From the NCBI GenBank assembly GCA_017455945.1, contig JAFTLM010000374.1:1-8813 (forward strand): a DNA stretch of 8,813 bases, read 5' to 3'. The notes beneath the pieces were generated by a model. It saw nothing but the letters and a program-made list of their open reading frames with translations. It was not told the DNA's origin and searched no databases. The stretch is from Clostridia bacterium. GTDB lineage: Bacteria > Bacillota > Clostridia > Oscillospirales > CAG-272. The position numbers and the translations under genes were made by a program. Below, piece by piece: positions 5,834-8,813 of this stretch; position 1 is the stretch's first letter; the number at the start of each line of letters is the position of its first letter.

Positions 5834-6784
5834 TTGAAAAAGAATAATTCTTCGTGTAATATAAAAACTTCAATAGGAGGTCAGGCTCTTATTGAGGGCG
5901 TAATGATGCGGGGACCCAAGAAAACCGCAATGGCTGTAAGAAATCCCGAGGGCGAGATAGTCCTTGAGCAGTGGGAAAACGAAACAAAAAAGAAAAGCAA
6001 ATTCTTCAAGCTGCCGATTATCAGAGGCGTGTTCAATTTTATTGTGTCTATGAAATTCGGTTATAAGTGTCTTATGCGTTCTGCCGAAATTGCAGGGCTT
6101 GAGGATGAATCGAAAGATGATGAGAACAAAAAAGGCAGCAGCTTCTGGACTAATTTTGCTATGGTTGCGGCATCGGTTCTCGGTGTTGTGTTGGCACTGT
6201 TCCTGTTTATTGCACTTCCCACACTTATATATTCGGGAATTTGTATGATAAGTGAGAACGACGTGTTTAGTGAGGAAAACAGATATTTGAAGTCTGCCAT
6301 CGAGGGCGTGCTTAAAGTTGTTATACTTGTTACCTATATGGCACTTGTTTCGCTTATGAAAGACATACGTCGAACCTTTATGTATCACGGAGCAGAGCAT
6401 AAGACAATTTTCTGCTACGAAAGCGGTGAAGAGTTGACGGTTGAAAACGTGAAAAAGCAAAAACGCTTCCACCCCAGATGCGGTACGTCTTTCCTTATTC
6501 TTATGGTGCTTGTCAGTATTCTTATCGGATTTTTTATCCCGATAGGTATTCCTGATTGGCTTAGAATTTGCATAAAGCTTCTGCTGTTTCCGATAACAAT
6601 GGGCATTGGTTACGAGCTTATCAAGTTTGCCGGTAAGCACGAAAATATTATTACAAAAATAATATCTGCTCCCGGTGTAGGGCTTCAGCACCTTACCGTG
6701 TTTGAACCCGACGACGAGATGATCGAGTGTGCCATTGCCGCAATGAAAGAAGTTATTCCCGAGGACGGAAGCGACAAAATATAA
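5834..6784 (+). CDS. yqhQ: DUF1385 family membrane protein (YqhQ-like, COG3872)
   Basis: This is a conserved Gram-positive protein of unknown function, annotated in some resources as a possible metal-dependent enzyme. I start it at TTG 5834 (316 aa) because GGAGG lies 6 bases upstream and the protein then begins MKKNN, shortly before the family hallmark IGGQALIEGVMMRGP (14-28). An ATG start at 5777 would add 19 residues and lie upstream of the best -10. Hydrophobic segments are near residues 106-138, 159-177, 219-236 and 242-258. Between them are the conserved, potentially metal-binding YHGAEHKTI (184-192) and HPRCGTSFL (213-221), and later APGVGLQHLT (279-288). The soluble stretch before the first helix is lysine- and acid-rich. 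In many Firmicutes the gene neighbours prmC and prfA (recalled, not checked), but here a GH2 glycosidase follows after 20 bases with no terminator between. Length matches the family (about 300-320). Confidence 0.9.
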   Translation: MKKNNSSCNIKTSIGGQALIEGVMMRGPKKTAMAVRNPEGEIVLEQWENETKKKSKFFKLPIIRGVFNFIVSMKFGYKCLMRSAEIAGLEDESKDDENKKGSSFWTNFAMVAASVLGVVLALFLFIALPTLIYSGICMISENDVFSEENRYLKSAIEGVLKVVILVTYMALVSLMKDIRRTFMYHGAEHKTIFCYESGEELTVENVKKQKRFHPRCGTSFLILMVLVSILIGFFIPIGIPDWLRICIKLLLFPITMGIGYELIKFAGKHENIITKIISAPGVGLQHLTVFEPDDEMIECAIAAMKEVIPEDGSDKI

Positions 6785-6791
6785 CAGACAT

Positions 6792-6800
6792 TAAGGAGGT
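6792..6800 (+). promoter_or_regulatory. Unusually perfect Shine-Dalgarno of the GH2 gene
   Basis: TAAGGAGGT matches the complement of the 16S rRNA 3' end over 9 consecutive bases. The GGAGG core ends 5 bases before the ATG at 6805. It is the strongest SD in the window and fixes the start of the glycosidase, suggesting efficient translation independent of the upstream yqhQ. Confidence 0.9.
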
Positions 6801-6804
6801 TGCT

Positions 6805-8813
6805 ATGAGCATCAGAAAAAGCTTTAATTCGGGGTGGGTGTTTTTTAACGGTGAGATTCCGCAGGAAATGCCGTCATGGAAAGGCCCCGCATATATTCAG
6901 GCAAAGACCGAGCGTTATCGCATAGGCCCCGCATCTATATTTTATCGAGATGTGCCCGATGACTACGGAATGAGAAGACAGGTGTACCAGACCAAAGAAC
7001 TTACCTGTGAGCGCTGGGAAAACGTTAACCTGCCCCACGACTATATCATAAAACAAGAACCCAAAGAAACCAACAATAATGCGCTTGGCTTTTTCGAGTA
7101 TCATCCCGCATGGTATAGAAAGCATTTTTGCGTTGAGGAAGAATATAGAGGGAAGCGTGTAACACTCTATTTTGAAGGCGTGACAGCGGGATGTGAAATA
7201 TACCTTAACGGTATACCAATGTATAATTGGCACTCGGGCTTTGCCCCCTTTGAGGTGGATATTACCGACTTTGTCCGCTTTGGCGAAGAAGATAACGTCT
7301 TGGCGGTTCATATAACACCCGAAAATTTTGATAGCTGGTGGTACGCGGGCGCGGGCATCTACCGTGATGTCTGGCTTGAAATAAGCGAAAAGGTTCACGT
7401 TGCGCGCTACGGTATTTACGTCGCGCCGGAAAAGACCGAAAATGGCTGGAAAGTTCCCGTTGAAGTGGAAATCGCAAACGCTGACTGGGAAGACCGCGGC
7501 GCGGAAATTGAAGTTTCCTTAAAAGACCCAATCGGAAACATCGTAGCTGAATTCAGCGGAAAAACAAGCGTAAAAACACGTGAAAGCGAAACACTGAAAT
7601 TTGAAACTACACTTGAAAACGTAGCACTTTGGGATATCGACAGCCCCACGCTCTATACCGCCGAGGCAACTGTTCGTTCAGAGCTTGGAGAGGATACCGC
7701 CGAAACAACATTTGGCTTCAGAACCGTAAAATTTGACCCCAATGACGGATTTTTCATCAATGATAGAAATATTAAAATCAAAGGAGTCTGCGGTCACGGC
7801 GACTTCGGACTTATGGGTAAAGTCGTCCCCGACAACATCCACCGCTATAAAGTCAGAATGATGAAGGAAATGGGCGCAAACGCCTACCGCTGCTCCCACT
7901 ATCCCCAAGCCGAAACCCTTATGGACGAATTTGACAAGCAGGGAATGGTGGTAATGGACGAAACCAGATGGTTTTCCAGTACTCCCGAATGTGTCGAACA
8001 GCTCCGCACACTTATTAAGCGAGACAGAAACCATCCCTCTGTCATTATGTGGTCTGTGGGTAACGAGGAACCCTATTTCATAACCGAGCAGGGCGCGAAT
8101 ATCGCAAGAAGCCTAAGACAAGAGGTCTTGAAGCTTGATAAAACCAGAGCGATCCTCACCGCAAACGACAAAAAGCCCGAAATATGCACAGTTTACGACT
8201 ACAGCGATATCGTGGGCGTGAACTATAATCTGAATATGTTCGATATGCTTCACGAGAAATTCCCGGATAAGGGAATTGTCTCTACCGAGTGTTGCGCTAC
8301 GGGAACAACCCGTGGCTGGTACGAAGACGAATCCGACGAGCACGCCTATATCAATGCCCGTGACCACGCCATGAATAATTGGTTTAAGGACAGAGAAACC
8401 ACTTGGAAATTTGTCTGTGACCGCAAATGGCTTATGGGCTCGTTCCAGTGGATAGCCTTTGAGCACAGAGGAGAAGCAACTTGGCCAAGACTTTGCTCCC
8501 AATCGGGCGCAATAGACCTCTATCTGCAAAAGAAAGATGCCTTTTATCAAAACCAGTCCCATTGGCTTGAAACACCCATTATACATATGCTCCCCCATTG
8601 GAATTTCCCCGAAAGATTGGGCGAAACAGTAAACGTGTGGGCGTATACCAACTGCGAGGAAGCCGAGCTTTTCCTTAACGGAAAGAGCCTTGGTAAAAAG
8701 AAAGTCGAATACCCCTTGCACCTTGAATGGGCAGTTGAGTACGCACCGGGTAAAATTGAGGTAGTCGGCTATAACGGCGGCAAAGAAGTGGCACGCGATA
8801 CAAAGGAAACTAC
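6805..8813 (+). CDS. Glycoside hydrolase family 2 protein (beta-galactosidase-like, DUF4982-type tail), 3'-truncated by the window edge
   Basis: A continuous frame of 669 complete codons runs from the ATG to the window end without a stop. The product is a retaining exo-beta-glycosidase of the GH2 type. Its N-terminal sugar-binding jelly roll (about 1-190) contains NLPHDYII, GFFEYHPAWYRK and WWYAGAGIYRDVWL. An Ig-like domain (about 198-307) ends at FGFRTVKF. A TIM barrel (about 315-590) carries SHYPQAETLMDEFD, the acid/base Glu421 in SVGNEE, and the probable nucleophile Glu495 in STECCATGTTRGWY; the 74-residue separation resembles LacZ (461/537). From about 593, MLPHWNF and VWAYTNCEEAELFLNGKSLG fit a DUF4982-like domain. 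There is no signal peptide or lipobox, so it should act in the cytoplasm on imported oligosaccharides. I do not see the NKKG-like motif of beta-glucuronidases. Substrate is uncertain: beta-galactoside is the default guess. It is probably co-transcribed with yqhQ. Confidence 0.93.
   Translation, partial: MSIRKSFNSGWVFFNGEIPQEMPSWKGPAYIQAKTERYRIGPASIFYRDVPDDYGMRRQVYQTKELTCERWENVNLPHDYIIKQEPKETNNNALGFFEYHPAWYRKHFCVEEEYRGKRVTLYFEGVTAGCEIYLNGIPMYNWHSGFAPFEVDITDFVRFGEEDNVLAVHITPENFDSWWYAGAGIYRDVWLEISEKVHVARYGIYVAPEKTENGWKVPVEVEIANADWEDRGAEIEVSLKDPIGNIVAEFSGKTSVKTRESETLKFETTLENVALWDIDSPTLYTAEATVRSELGEDTAETTFGFRTVKFDPNDGFFINDRNIKIKGVCGHGDFGLMGKVVPDNIHRYKVRMMKEMGANAYRCSHYPQAETLMDEFDKQGMVVMDETRWFSSTPECVEQLRTLIKRDRNHPSVIMWSVGNEEPYFITEQGANIARSLRQEVLKLDKTRAILTANDKKPEICTVYDYSDIVGVNYNLNMFDMLHEKFPDKGIVSTECCATGTTRGWYEDESDEHAYINARDHAMNNWFKDRETTWKFVCDRKWLMGSFQWIAFEHRGEATWPRLCSQSGAIDLYLQKKDAFYQNQSHWLETPIIHMLPHWNFPERLGETVNVWAYTNCEEAELFLNGKSLGKKKVEYPLHLEWAVEYAPGKIEVVGYNGGKEVARDTKET

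Noticed and set aside
4952..6691. Long minus-strand open frames opposite prs (4952-5668) and yqhQ (5870-6691)
   Set aside because: They have the same codon-bias shadow explanation, no recognisable motifs, and clear conserved genes on the + strand.
6874..8721. Several minus-strand open frames opposite the GH2 gene
   Set aside because: The + strand frame is continuous from 6805 to the edge with full GH2 catalytic motifs, so the antisense frames are shadows.
1..8813. Defence system, mobile element, CRISPR array or other novel multi-gene system
   Set aside because: All six genes belong to recognised families, there are no long direct or terminal repeats that I could see, and nothing resembles an integrase, transposase, nuclease-toxin pair or spacer array.

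Overview
The window looks like an ordinary chromosomal segment of a low-to-mid GC Clostridia-type Firmicute, plausibly a gut Oscillospiraceae/Ruminococcaceae relative. The reasons are strong Shine-Dalgarno sequences (one is a 9-base perfect match to the anti-SD), MutS2 and a DUF1385/YqhQ protein together, a long (379 aa) divergent PRPP synthetase of a kind I associate with Clostridia, and a cytoplasmic GH2 enzyme with a DUF4982-like tail. This taxonomic call is inference from protein features, not a search result. All six genes lie on the + strand. No stretch over about 300 bases lacks a gene. I see no rRNA, tRNA, CRISPR, insertion sequence, phage gene or attachment site.

Region 1 (1-4409) is a tight three-gene run. 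It holds the 3' four-fifths of mutS2 (entering from the left edge), then rhaB (L-rhamnulokinase) 15 bases downstream, then an AEC-family permease 1 base after the rhaB stop. The spacing implies co-transcription, and the permease has no visible SD of its own, so its translation is probably coupled to rhaB.

Region 2 (4410-5752) is a self-contained unit. An A-tract-rich spacer leads to an extended -10 promoter (TGT-TATAAT, 17-base spacer), a short leader with GGAGG, the PRPP synthetase gene prs, and a perfect 12-bp-stem intrinsic terminator. Its isoleucine codon use differs from rhaB's in the direction expected for a highly expressed gene.

Region 3 (5751-8813) is a second transcription unit. 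One or two candidate promoters sit immediately after the prs terminator. They are followed by a DUF1385/YqhQ membrane protein whose best start is a TTG at 5834, and then, 20 bases after its stop, a large GH2 glycosidase gene that runs off the right edge without a stop.

Functionally this is housekeeping (ribosome rescue or DNA processing by MutS2, nucleotide precursor supply by Prs, the uncharacterised YqhQ) interleaved with carbohydrate metabolism (rhamnulose phosphorylation, a permease, beta-glycoside hydrolysis). I found no convincing undescribed multi-gene system. The items most worth a second look are the divergent PRPP synthetase active-site motifs, the altered Smr motif of MutS2, the architecture of the prs promoter, and the YqhQ start site.
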